From NCBI RefSeq assembly GCF_001653515.1, contig NZ_LYOY01000051.1, positions 62,001 to 126,000 on the forward strand: a stretch of DNA of 64,000 bases, given 5' to 3'. Every line of letters starts with the position of its first letter. Within the stretch, counting starts at the first letter, position 1. The stretch is from Streptomyces sp. ERV7. Its GTDB lineage: Bacteria; Actinomycetota; Actinomycetes; Streptomycetales; Streptomycetaceae. The notes under the pieces were generated by a model. That model searched no databases. It had not been told where the DNA came from and saw only the letters and a program-made list of their open reading frames with translations. Below are positions 8,113 through 19,825 of the stretch, piece after piece. A program made the translations under genes and the position numbers.

Positions 8113-8652
8113 ATGAACATCTGCGTCTTCCTCTCCGCCGCCGACCTCGCCGACCGCTACACCCGCCCCGCCCGCGAGTTCGGCGAGCTGCTCGGCAAGG
8201 CCGGTCACACGCTGGTCTGGGGCGGCTCGGACAGCGGTCTGATGAAGGTCGTCGCCGACGGAGCGCAGGAGGCGGGCGGCCGTCTCGTCGGCGTCTCCGT
8301 CGACTTCCTCGCCGTCTCCGCCCGTGCGAACGCCGACGAGATGCTCTTCGCCAAGGACCTCGCCGAGCGCAAGGCGCTGCTCCTCGAGAAGGCCGACGCC
8401 GTCGTGATCATGGTCGGTGGCACCGGCACCCTGGACGAGGCCACCGAGATCCTGGAGCTGAAGAAGCACGGCAAGCACACCAAGCCGGTGGTGCTGCTCA
8501 ACACGGCGGGGTTCTACGACGGCCTCAAGGAGCAGTTCCGTCGTATGGACGACGAGGGCTTCCTGCCGCTGCCTCTCACTGACCTGGTCTTCTTCGCGGA
8601 GGACGCCGTCGCGGCCCTCGCCTACCTGGAGGAGTCGGCAGGCATCCAGTAG
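8113..8652 (+). CDS. TIGR00730/LOG family Rossmann-fold protein
   Basis: 179-residue Rossmann-fold protein of the LOG (LONELY GUY) superfamily, whose characterised members cleave ribose 5-phosphate from nucleoside monophosphates such as cytokinin riboside phosphates. The core motif here is VGGTGTLDEATE (about residues 98-109), close to the PGGxGTxxE signature but with Val in place of Pro. An upstream segment LVWGGSDSGLMKVVADGA matches the nucleotide-binding N-terminal half. The ATG at 8113 has no ribosome-binding site but is preceded at 8102-8107 by acggtt, so the message may be nearly leaderless. True substrate unknown; lysine decarboxylase annotations for this family are erroneous. Confidence 0.82.
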   Translation: MNICVFLSAADLADRYTRPAREFGELLGKAGHTLVWGGSDSGLMKVVADGAQEAGGRLVGVSVDFLAVSARANADEMLFAKDLAERKALLLEKADAVVIMVGGTGTLDEATEILELKKHGKHTKPVVLLNTAGFYDGLKEQFRRMDDEGFLPLPLTDLVFFAEDAVAALAYLEESAGIQ

Positions 8653-8668
8653 TGCGAGCATGTCGGGT

Positions 8669-9354
8669 ATGGCTACACACCTGATCACTGGGGCAGGCTC
8701 CGGCATCGGCGCGGCGGTGGCGCGGCGGCTGCACGAACGAGGCGACGAGCTCGTGCTGCTGGCGCGCGACGCCGGTCGCGCCAAGGAGCTCGCGGCGCTC
8801 TTCCCCGGCGCCCGCACGCTCGTCGCGGACCTCGCCGACCCGGACCGCATCTCCAAGTCGCTCGGCATGCAGCCGATGCCGGACCACCTGGACTCCCTCC
8901 TGCACATCGCGGGCGTCGTCGACCTCGGCCCCATCGGTGAGCTCCGCCCCAGGACCTGGCACCAGCAGCTCAACGCGAACCTGATCTCGCCGGCCGAGCT
9001 CACCCGGCTCTTCCTGCCCCAGCTGCGCGCGTCGCGCGGACACGTCGTGTTCGTCAACTCCGGCGCCGGGCTCACCGCGCACGCCGAGTGGGGCGCGTAC
9101 GCCGCCTCCAAGCACGGCCTCAAGGCCCTCGCGGACTCGCTGCGCCACGAGGAGCACGCGGGCGGGGTGCGCGTCACCTCCGTCTACCCGGGGCGCACCG
9201 CCAGCCCCATGCAGGCCAAGGTGCACTCGCAGGAGGGCAAGGAGTACGACCCGGCGAAGTACATCGACGCCGAGTCGGTGGCGACCACCATCGTCATGGC
9301 GATCGACCTGCCGCGCGACGCCGAGGTCAACGACCTGACGGTGCGGCCGGGCCG

Positions 9355-9358
<4 letters not shown>
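8669..9358 (+). CDS. SDR family oxidoreductase
   Basis: 229-residue short-chain dehydrogenase/reductase. The NAD(P)-binding motif TGAGSGIG is at about residues 6-13, the catalytic Ser in VFVNSGAG, and the YxxxK pair in YAASKHGLKAL. The first acidic/basic residue after beta-2 is followed by ARDAGRAKEL, hinting at NADP(H). An ATG at 8660 (three codons earlier) is an alternative; neither has a clear ribosome-binding site. The stop codon overlaps the start of the following MetE-like gene (ATGA), so translation is coupled. Substrate unknown. Confidence 0.85.
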
Positions 9359-12607
<3,249 letters not shown>

Positions 12608-12860
12608 GAGGAGTGGAGGGCTCCTCTCGGGCGGCCCGTCATCACCCGTTCGGCGCATAGCAGACGGCTCTTGGCGGTCAGGTCGCATTCGGGCAAGAGA
12701 TGTAGACCGCTGCCCGTCAGAGCCCTCCGCGGCCTACTGTTGTGATGAGCGCCAGTCGTGCACGGCTGAAACGGGAGCTTGGGGGAGTTCCCGGTCGTGG
12801 TGGCATGACAAAGGGGGCCATCGCGTGGCATCGGCACCGCCGGCTGTGAGAGGGACGGGA

Positions 12861-15101
12861 ATGAAACCGACCGAGAGCGCCGCCCCGGCCGCACGGCTGC
12901 GCGGGTTCGCGGGATTCTCCTCCAGGCTGACCGCCGGCGTCCTCGGGACCGCCGCCCTCGCCCTGGCCCTGGGGTTCTACCGGGCCCTCGACACGGGCGA
13001 CGCCCTCTTCCCCGGCTCCACCAGGGGCTGGGCGCTGGCCGTGCTCACCGGCATCATCGTGGGCCATCTGGTCGCGCTGGGGCGGGACCGCTGGTGGGGC
13101 GGCACCGGCTCCGGCGCCGCCCTCACCCTCGCCGTGCTGCTCCTGTACGGCTGGGTCCCGGCCGGGCTCGTCTCCATGGCCGTCGTGGTGCTCGTGGGAG
13201 CCGCCCGTCGGCACCGCTGGCGCCCGGGCGTGCTGCACGGGGCGGTCGACGTCCTCGGCATCGGCGCGGCCGCGCTGGTGCTCGCCCTGTTCGGCCACCA
13301 CCCCAGCGTTCGCTCACCCTGGTGGCCCACCGACTGGACGGTCTCCTCGGCCCCCGTGGTGGTGCTCGCCGCCGGAACGTATCTGGTGGTCACCCGGATC
13401 CTGCTCTGGTACGCGATGGCGCCGCGCGGCGGCGGGCTGCCCACGGTCGCGCGGACGGCCCTGCTGCGACAGGGGCTCGTCGCCGTCGCCCTGCTCGGCA
13501 TCGCCCCGCTGATCTGCGTGGTCGCGATGGCCCTGCCGGTCCTGCTGCCGCTCTTCGCGGTGCCGCTGATCGCCCTCGACTCCACCCTGTGGATCGCCCG
13601 CGCCCGCGCCGAGGAGCAACTGCGCGACCCGCTCACCGGACTGCCCAACCGCCAGTGGCTCCTGGAGCGCACCTGGGCGGCTCTGGAGGAGGCCGAGGGC
13701 CCCGGCAACCGGGCCGCCCTCGTCCTGATCGACATGGACCGGTTCCGCTCGGTCAACGACACCCTCGGCCACCTCGCCGGCGACCGGCTGCTCCTCCAGA
13801 TCGCCGAACGGCTGCGGCTCGCCCTGCCGCGCGGCGCCGAGGCGGCCCGGCTCGGCGGCGACGAGTTCGCCGTGCTGCTGCCCGTGGCCGACTCCGCGAC
13901 CAGCACCATGCGGATAGCCCGAGGCCTGGTCGCCGAGCTCTCCTCGCCGCTCGACCTGGACGGGCTCACCCTGGTCCTGGAGGCCAGCGCGGGCGTCGCG
14001 GTCTACCCCGACCACGCGCTGGACGCGGAGGGGCTGCTGCGCCGGGCGGACGTGGCGATGTACCAGGCCAAGCGGGACCGCACGGGCGTGGAGGTGTACG
14101 AGTCGAAGCGGGACTCCAACACCCCCGACCGCCTCGGTCTGCTGGGCGATCTGCGGCGCGCGCTCGACGCGGGCGACGTGGAGCTCCACTACCAGCCCAA
14201 GGTCCGCTTCGACGGCCAGGTGGCCGGGCTCGAAGCGCTGGTGCGCTGGGTGCACCCGGAGCGCGGCCGGGTCCCTCCCGACGAGTTCATCGCCATCGCG
14301 GAGTCCTCGGGGCTGATGCCGCACCTGACCGAGTACGTCCTGGAGACGGCGCTCGCCCAGGTCGCCCGGTGGCGGGCGCAGGGGCTCACGGTCCCGGTCG
14401 CCGTGAACGTCTCGCCGCGCGACGTCCACACCCCGGGCTTCGCGGGCGCGGTGGCGGCCCGGCTGGCCCGGCACGGCGTCCCGGCGGGCGCCCTCCAGCT
14501 GGAGATAACCGAGCACGTCCTCCTGGAGGACCCGCAGCGGGCCGCCGACACCCTGGCGGGCCTGACCGGCCACGGCGTGAAGATGTCCCTCGACGACTTC
14601 GGCACCGGGTACTCCTCGCTCGTGCATCTGCGCCGGCTGCCCGTCAGCGAGCTCAAGATCGACCGCTCCTTCGTGGCCCGGCTCGCCGTCGACAACGAGG
14701 ACGCCGAGATCGTCCGCTGCACCCTCGACCTCGCCCACTCCCTCGGTCTGCTCGTCGTCGCCGAGGGCGTCGAGGACGACGAGACCTGGGAGCGCCTGCG
14801 CGACCTGGGGTGCGACGCCGTCCAGGGCTGGCTGGTCGCCGCCGCGATGCCGCCCGCCGAGGCCACCGCCTGGCTGCTCGCCCGGGGCTCGCGCGGGGGC
14901 AGCGCAGCGTCCCGCCGACCTGGAGGCGGCGGCCAAGTCCGCCGCCACAGCCGCGGCCGAGGAGCCGTCGGGCACCCCGGTGCAGTGATCGGGTGGGCCC
15001 GCCTCCGACGTCACCGTAACGCCGTAACGGCCTGGGAGGACACGGCGGTTCGGGGGCGGGGGTCGGTGCGGACCGGGCCGGTTTCCCGCGATCCCGGGTG
15101 A
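12861..15101 (+). CDS. rmdB: GGDEF-EAL cyclic-di-GMP protein, RmdB type
   Basis: Membrane protein with about six N-terminal hydrophobic helices (residues 25-240), a GGDEF diguanylate cyclase domain (LGGDEFAV, about residue 333) and a C-terminal EAL phosphodiesterase domain. EAL residues are intact: [44 protein letters not shown]. The GGDEF lacks the RxxD product-inhibition site. Position after ligA matches S. coelicolor rmdB (SCO5495) as I recall, a c-di-GMP phosphodiesterase affecting development. The 3' end looks frameshifted: after residue 680 the frame runs through GC-rich sequence to 15101, whereas shifting one base in the G5 run at 14895-14899 gives a tail ending PVQ and a stop at 14986-14988. 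GTG 12825, with aaaggggg upstream, is an alternative start. Confidence 0.88.
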   Translation: MKPTESAAPAARLRGFAGFSSRLTAGVLGTAALALALGFYRALDTGDALFPGSTRGWALAVLTGIIVGHLVALGRDRWWGGTGSGAALTLAVLLLYGWVPAGLVSMAVVVLVGAARRHRWRPGVLHGAVDVLGIGAAALVLALFGHHPSVRSPWWPTDWTVSSAPVVVLAAGTYLVVTRILLWYAMAPRGGGLPTVARTALLRQGLVAVALLGIAPLICVVAMALPVLLPLFAVPLIALDSTLWIARARAEEQLRDPLTGLPNRQWLLERTWAALEEAEGPGNRAALVLIDMDRFRSVNDTLGHLAGDRLLLQIAERLRLALPRGAEAARLGGDEFAVLLPVADSATSTMRIARGLVAELSSPLDLDGLTLVLEASAGVAVYPDHALDAEGLLRRADVAMYQAKRDRTGVEVYESKRDSNTPDRLGLLGDLRRALDAGDVELHYQPKVRFDGQVAGLEALVRWVHPERGRVPPDEFIAIAESSGLMPHLTEYVLETALAQVARWRAQGLTVPVAVNVSPRDVHTPGFAGAVAARLARHGVPAGALQLEITEHVLLEDPQRAADTLAGLTGHGVKMSLDDFGTGYSSLVHLRRLPVSELKIDRSFVARLAVDNEDAEIVRCTLDLAHSLGLLVVAEGVEDDETWERLRDLGCDAVQGWLVAAAMPPAEATAWLLARGSRGGSAASRRPGGGGQVRRHSRGRGAVGHPGAVIGWARLRRHRNAVTAWEDTAVRGRGSVRTGPVSRDPG

Positions 15102-15288
15102 GGGGCGCCGGCCGCTGTCGACGCCGGAAGGCACTGGGGAGGCACTGGGGAGGCGCCGCGGAGGCGCCCGGCCGCGCGGTCCCCCAGGGCCCGTCGGCCG
15201 ACCCGTCGGCCCGCTGGGATCGGTGCCCCTCGGCCCCTGATCAGGCCCCCCGGCACAAACCGTTTAGTCGAGTGGCGGCCGGGCCCCA

Positions 15289-15294
15289 TAGGAT
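15289..15294 (+). promoter_or_regulatory. Candidate -10 element for the gatCAB operon
   Basis: taggat lies 41 nt before the gatC start in the gap after rmdB. A weak -35 (tagtcg, 15265-15270) sits at 18-bp spacing. Offered as a weak candidate only. Confidence 0.3.
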
Positions 15295-15334
15295 TGGCCC
15301 CAAACCACACGCACTCACCCCTGAGGATCGCTGC

Positions 15335-15631
15335 ATGCCTGGCATCACGCGCGAGGAGGTCGCACACCTCGCACGGCTGGCGCGTCTGGAGCTGAAGCCC
15401 GAAGAGCTTGAGCACTTCGCCGGTCAGCTCGACGACATCATCGGCGCGGTCGCCCGCGTCTCCGAGGTCGCCGACCAAGACGTACCGCCGACCTCCCACC
15501 CGCTGCCGCTGACGAACGTCATGCGCGCGGACGAGGTCCGTCCGTCGCTCACCCCCGCGCAGGCGCTCTCCGGCGCCCCGGCCCAGGAGCAGCAGCGTTT
15601 CAAGGTGCCGCAGATCCTGGGGGAGGACTAA
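15335..15631 (+). CDS. gatC: Asp-tRNA(Asn)/Glu-tRNA(Gln) amidotransferase subunit GatC
   Basis: 98-residue small subunit that wraps around GatA and GatB and stabilises the amidotransferase, which converts Glu-tRNA(Gln) and Asp-tRNA(Asn) to the amidated forms. The conserved start [17 protein letters not shown] and the C-terminal LRxD-like segment [18 protein letters not shown] are present. First gene of the gatC-gatA-small gene-gatB operon; gatA begins 5 nt after its stop. ATG 15335 is preceded by tgagga. Confidence 0.96.
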   Translation: MPGITREEVAHLARLARLELKPEELEHFAGQLDDIIGAVARVSEVADQDVPPTSHPLPLTNVMRADEVRPSLTPAQALSGAPAQEQQRFKVPQILGED

Positions 15632-15635
15632 TCAC

Positions 15636-17129
15636 ATGACGGACATCATCAGGCTCACCGCCGCCGAGATCGCCTCGAAGATCGCGTCCGGCGAGCTCAC
15701 GGCCGTCGAGGTCACCGAGGCCCACCTGGCTCGTATCGAGGCCGTCGACGAGAAGGTCCACGCCTTCCTGCACGTCGACCGCGAGGGCGCGCTGGCCCAG
15801 GCCCGCGCCGTCGACGCCAAGCGCGCGGCCGGCGAGAAGCTCGGCCCGCTGGCCGGTGTGCCCCTCGCCCTGAAGGACATCTTCACCACCGAGGGCATCC
15901 CGACCACGGTCGGCTCGAAGATCCTCGAAGGCTGGATCCCGCCGTACGACGCGACGCTCACCAAGCGGCTCAAGGCCGCCGACGTCGTCATCCTCGGCAA
16001 GACCAACATGGACGAGTTCGCCATGGGGTCGTCGACGGAGAACAGCGCGTACGGCCCGACCGGCAACCCGTGGGACCTCACCCGGATCCCCGGCGGCTCC
16101 GGCGGCGGCTCCTCGGCGGCGCTCGCCTCCTACGAGGCCCCGCTGGCCATCGGCACGGACACCGGCGGATCGATCCGCCAGCCCGCCGCCGTCACCGGCA
16201 CCGTCGGCGTCAAGCCGACCTACGGCGCGGTCTCCCGCTACGGCATGGTCGCCTTCTCGTCCTCCCTCGACCAGGGCGGGCCCTGCGCCCGTACGGTCCT
16301 GGACGCGGCGCTGCTGCACGAGGTCATCGCCGGGCACGACCCGCTCGACTCGACCTCCATCGACGCGCCGGTCCCGCCGGTCGTCGAGGCCGCCCGCAAC
16401 GGCTCGGTCGCCGGGATGCGCGTCGGCGTCGTCAAGCAGTTCTCCGGCGAGGGCTACCAGGCCGGTGTCGTCCAGCGCTTCAACGAGTCGGTCGAGCTGC
16501 TCAAGTCGCTCGGCGCCGAGATCGTCGAGCTGGACTGCCCGTCCTTCGACCTGGCGCTCTCCGCGTACTACCTGATCGCCCCGTCCGAGTGCTCGTCCAA
16601 CCTGGCCCGCTTCGACGCCATGCGCTACGGCCTGCGGGTCGGCGACGACGGCACGAAGTCCGCCGAGGACGTCACCGCGCTCACCCGCGAGGCCGGCTTC
16701 GGCGACGAGGTCAAGCGCCGGGTGATCCTCGGTACGTACGCACTGAGCTCCGGCTACTACGACGCGTACTACGGCAGCGCCCAGAAGGTCCGCACGCTCA
16801 TCACGCGCGACTTCGAGAAGGCCTTCGAGCAGGTCGACGTGATCGTCTCGCCGACCACGCCCACCACCGCCTTCCCGATCGGCGAGCGCGCCGACGACCC
16901 GATGGCGATGTACCTCGCCGACCTGTGCACCATCCCGACCAACATGGCGGGCAACGCCGCCATGTCGCTGCCCTGCGGCCTCGCGCCGGAGGACGGCCTG
17001 CCGGTCGGGCTGCAGATCATCGCCCCCGCCCTGAAGGACGACCGCCTGTACAAGGTGGGCGCCGCCGTCGAGGCCGCCTTCGTGGAAAAGTGGGGCCACC
17101 CGCTGCTCGAGGAGGCACCGTCGCTGTGA
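15636..17129 (+). CDS. gatA: Glu-tRNA(Gln) amidotransferase subunit GatA
   Basis: 497-residue amidase-signature enzyme, the subunit that hydrolyses glutamine to release ammonia for tRNA amidation. The catalytic lysine is in [11 protein letters not shown] (about Lys75), and the amidase signature [13 protein letters not shown] (about residues 150-162) carries the cis-Ser and nucleophilic Ser region, followed by [12 protein letters not shown]. Length is as usual for GatA. The stop overlaps the GTG start of a small conserved gene by 4 nt. Confidence 0.96.
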   Translation: MTDIIRLTAAEIASKIASGELTAVEVTEAHLARIEAVDEKVHAFLHVDREGALAQARAVDAKRAAGEKLGPLAGVPLALKDIFTTEGIPTTVGSKILEGWIPPYDATLTKRLKAADVVILGKTNMDEFAMGSSTENSAYGPTGNPWDLTRIPGGSGGGSSAALASYEAPLAIGTDTGGSIRQPAAVTGTVGVKPTYGAVSRYGMVAFSSSLDQGGPCARTVLDAALLHEVIAGHDPLDSTSIDAPVPPVVEAARNGSVAGMRVGVVKQFSGEGYQAGVVQRFNESVELLKSLGAEIVELDCPSFDLALSAYYLIAPSECSSNLARFDAMRYGLRVGDDGTKSAEDVTALTREAGFGDEVKRRVILGTYALSSGYYDAYYGSAQKVRTLITRDFEKAFEQVDVIVSPTTPTTAFPIGERADDPMAMYLADLCTIPTNMAGNAAMSLPCGLAPEDGLPVGLQIIAPALKDDRLYKVGAAVEAAFVEKWGHPLLEEAPSL

Positions 17130-17365
17130 GTGCACTGACCAAGGCCAAGGGCTTCAAGAAGTCCAAGGCCGGTACGTACCTGTCCATCGGCACCACCGCC
17201 TTCGGCGCGTTCAGCGTGCTCAAGCAGGCCAAGAAGGCCCGCACCGAGCAGGACAAGCTGCAGCTGCTCGACGCCGTCGTCTCCGCCGCCGCCATCGCCA
17301 CCGGCGTCGCCATCCTGCTGCGCGAGCTCAAGCGCATGGGTGACGACGACGTCCTGCTGGGCTGA
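17126..17365 (+). CDS. Small conserved protein encoded between gatA and gatB
   Basis: 79-residue protein starting with GTG in a GTGA overlap with the gatA stop, so translation is coupled. It has a basic N-terminus ([13 protein letters not shown]), a weakly hydrophobic segment [16 protein letters not shown], a charged middle and a hydrophobic helix ([22 protein letters not shown], about residues 47-68). The gene after this is gatB, 16 nt downstream. The codon bias is that of a real gene and the operon position argues for co-expression with the amidotransferase. I recognise the arrangement from other Streptomyces, but no function is known to me. Confidence 0.8.
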   Translation: MSALTKAKGFKKSKAGTYLSIGTTAFGAFSVLKQAKKARTEQDKLQLLDAVVSAAAIATGVAILLRELKRMGDDDVLLG

Positions 17366-17381
17366 GAGGGATTGTTTCACC

Positions 17382-18890
17382 GTGACCGTCACTGATCTGG
17401 TCTCGTACGAGGACGCCCTCGCGTCGTACGACCCCGTCATGGGCCTTGAGGTCCATGTCGAGCTCGGCACGAAGACCAAGATGTTCTGCGGCTGTTCTAC
17501 CGAGCTGGGCGCCGAGCCCAACTCGCAGACCTGCCCCACCTGCCTCGGCCTGCCCGGCTCGCTCCCGGTCGTCAACGCGATCGGCGTCGAGTCGGCCGTC
17601 AAGATCGGCCTCGCGCTCCACTGCGAGATCGCCGAGTGGTGCCGCTTCGCCCGGAAGAACTACTTCTATCCGGACATGCCGAAGAACTTCCAGACCTCGC
17701 AGTACGACGAGCCGATCGCCTTCAACGGCTATCTGGACGTCCAGCTGGAGGACGGCGAGATCTTCCGCGTGGAGATCGAGCGCGCCCACATGGAGGAGGA
17801 CACCGGCAAGTCGACGCACGTCGGCGGTGCGACGGGCCGTATCCACGGCGCCTCGCACTCGCTGCTCGACTACAACCGGGCCGGCATCCCGCTCATCGAG
17901 ATCGTCACCAAGCCGATCGAGGGCGCGGGCGAGCGGGCCCCCGAGGTCGCCAAGGCGTACGTCGCCGAGCTGCGCGAGCTCATCAAGGCGCTCGGCGTCT
18001 CCGAGGCCCGGATGGACAAGGGCCAGATGCGCTGCGACGTGAACTTGTCGCTGCGGCCCAACGGGACCGAGAAGTTCGGCACCCGCAGCGAGACGAAGAA
18101 CGTCAACTCGCTGCGTTCGGTCGAGCGCGCGGCCCGCTTCGAGATCCAGCGCCACGCGGCCGTCCTCAACGGCGGCGGCACGATCATCCAGGAGACCCGT
18201 CACTTCCACGAGGAAGACGGCTCCACGACGTCCGGCCGCATCAAGGACAACGCCGAGGACTACCGGTACTTCCCGGAGCCCGACCTCGTCCCGGTCGCCC
18301 CGGCCCGCGAGTGGGTCGAGGAGCTGCGCAAGGGGCTGCCCGAGCTGCCTCGGGTGCGCCGCAACCGGCTCCGCGAGGAGTGGGGCGTCTCCGAGCACGA
18401 CATGCAGTCGATCCTCAACGCGGGCGCGGTCGACCCGATCGTCGCCACGATCGAGGCGGGCGCGGACGCCGCGGCCGCCCGTAAGTGGTGGATGGGCGAG
18501 CTGGCCCGTAACGCCAACGAGCAGGGCGTCGCCCTGGACGAGCTGCCCGTCACCCCGGCGCAGGTCGCCCGGGTCGCGGCGCTCGTGGCCGCCGGTGACC
18601 TCAACGACAAGCTGGCGCGCCAGGTCATCGAGGGCGTCCTCGCGGGCGAGGGCGACCCGGACGCGGTCGTCGAGAAGCGCGGCCTCAAGGTCGTCTCGGA
18701 CGAGGGCGCGCTCGGCGCGGCCGTGGACGAGGCCATCGCGGGCAACGCGGCCATCGCGGACAAGATCCGCGGCGGCAAGGTGCAGGCCGTCGGCGCACTG
18801 GTCGGCGCGGTCATGAAGACCACGCGCGGCCAGGCGGACGCGGCCCGCGTCAAGGAGCTCATCCTGGAGAAGCTGGGCGTCGAGGGCTGA
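17382..18890 (+). CDS. gatB: Asp-tRNA(Asn)/Glu-tRNA(Gln) amidotransferase subunit GatB
   Basis: 502-residue tRNA-binding and kinase subunit that phosphorylates the misacylated tRNA before amidation. Conserved segments: [34 protein letters not shown] with the zinc-site cysteines, [18 protein letters not shown], and the C-terminal GatB/YqeY tail domain (about 350-500, including [15 protein letters not shown]). GTG 17382 with gagaggg 13 nt upstream matches the family N-terminus; an in-frame ATG at 17340 lies inside the previous gene. Last gene of the operon, followed by a strong hairpin. Confidence 0.96.
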   Translation: MTVTDLVSYEDALASYDPVMGLEVHVELGTKTKMFCGCSTELGAEPNSQTCPTCLGLPGSLPVVNAIGVESAVKIGLALHCEIAEWCRFARKNYFYPDMPKNFQTSQYDEPIAFNGYLDVQLEDGEIFRVEIERAHMEEDTGKSTHVGGATGRIHGASHSLLDYNRAGIPLIEIVTKPIEGAGERAPEVAKAYVAELRELIKALGVSEARMDKGQMRCDVNLSLRPNGTEKFGTRSETKNVNSLRSVERAARFEIQRHAAVLNGGGTIIQETRHFHEEDGSTTSGRIKDNAEDYRYFPEPDLVPVAPAREWVEELRKGLPELPRVRRNRLREEWGVSEHDMQSILNAGAVDPIVATIEAGADAAAARKWWMGELARNANEQGVALDELPVTPAQVARVAALVAAGDLNDKLARQVIEGVLAGEGDPDAVVEKRGLKVVSDEGALGAAVDEAIAGNAAIADKIRGGKVQAVGALVGAVMKTTRGQADAARVKELILEKLGVEG

Positions 18891-18938
18891 GCCCCCGACC
18901 CCGGAGCGCGTTCTCCTGCGTACGTAGTACGTGAACGG

Positions 18939-18973
18939 CTCGGCCCCCGTATCCCATGGATGCGGGGGCCGAG
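18939..18973 (+). terminator. Hairpin terminator after gatB
   Basis: 16-bp stem (18939-18954 with 18958-18973, one G-T pair) with a 3-nt loop, 49 nt after the gatB stop. No T-tract follows, as is common for actinomycete terminators. Confidence 0.7.
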
Positions 18974-19050
18974 TCATATGCCATGGGCGGCGCGGAATCA
19001 AACCCTCCTGCCGGGTGACCTCGTCCCGGAAGGTCTATAGGGTGCCGAGC

Positions 19051-19563
19051 GTGGACGGGCGAGAAGCGGTGAGAGTGCTCGGGCGGCGTACGGCGCTGCG
19101 GTATCTGGCGCTGGGGGCGGCGGCCAGTGCCGTGTCGGCGTGCACCGGCGCGGGGGCGGCGGAAGGGCCCCGCAAACAGGCGTTGAAGGCGTTCGTGAAG
19201 GGCGAGTGGGCCTACCGCTCGAACCAGAGCCACCAGGGCGTCCTCACGGTCAATCCCGATGGGCGCTGGTCTGTCACCCAATGGGGTGGAATGTCCGGTC
19301 AGTGGATGCTGGACGGCGCTGTTCTCTCGGTGAGCACCGACGCCCCCACCGGCGACGCGGAGTCCGAGGCGCAGGAAGCCTTCACGCTGACGAGCATGCC
19401 GGAGAAGGTCTCCCGGTCGTTCTCGGAGCTCTTCACGCTCTCCGGCGGCTGGTCGAGCATCGGCACCGCCGTCGAGGCCGGGTACAGCAAGGGCGTGCTG
19501 ACCCTCGCCTTCCGGGGCGACGGCTCCGAGGACCTGCTCGTCACCTGCACCCGCCGCAAGTGA
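19051..19563 (+). CDS. Putative Tat-exported lipoprotein of unknown function
   Basis: 170-residue protein with a twin-arginine stretch (LGRRTALRYLALGAAAS) followed by a lipobox-like VSAC, suggesting Tat export and lipid attachment at about Cys27. The mature part is about 140 residues, rich in Trp, Ser and Gly (WAYRSNQSHQGVLTVNPDGRW, QWGGMSGQWMLDGAVLSV), giving repeated beta-strand patterns, with no family I recognise. GTG 19051 was chosen because tatagg at 19036-19041 looks like a -10 element, placing the transcript start near 19051 (leaderless). GTG 19042, with ggaagg 9 nt upstream, is the alternative. Confidence 0.65.
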   Translation: MDGREAVRVLGRRTALRYLALGAAASAVSACTGAGAAEGPRKQALKAFVKGEWAYRSNQSHQGVLTVNPDGRWSVTQWGGMSGQWMLDGAVLSVSTDAPTGDAESEAQEAFTLTSMPEKVSRSFSELFTLSGGWSSIGTAVEAGYSKGVLTLAFRGDGSEDLLVTCTRRK

Positions 19564-19709
19564 CGCGAGGGGTCGCCGGGGCTCGTGTGCGCGCTGTCCT
19601 GTGAGCAACCCCTCAGCCCCCTGTGAGTAACCCCACGAAACGGGCAAACGATCACTATTCGCTGTCAGAGTGGCAGCGCGTAGAGGTCATGCGTTCTTTG
19701 CGGGCTGTT

Positions 19710-19769
19710 CAAGTCGTGGCTGTTCACGTCGTGGCTTTTCGAGTCGTGGTTGTTCACGTCGTGGGTGCT
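19710..19769 (+). repeat. Four 15-bp tandem repeats upstream of MMPL transporter gene
   Basis: Four consecutive 15-bp units (19710-19724, 19725-19739, 19740-19754, 19755-19769) share the core gtcgtgg; two begin cacgtcgtgg. They lie 57-116 nt before the TTG start of the transporter gene, outside its likely coding part. They could bind a regulator; the period of about 1.4 helical turns would put successive copies on different faces. Confidence 0.6.
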
Positions 19770-19825
19770 CACGGAGCACCGGCTTCCCGGGCAAAGATCC
19801 ACGAACCATCCAGGGAGCACATTCG

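Noticed and set aside
19670-19825. Extended N-terminus of the MMPL transporter from ATG 19670
   Set aside because: Would translate the 15-bp repeats into a Ser/Arg/Cys leader; TTG 19826 has a properly spaced ribosome-binding site and the family N-terminus.
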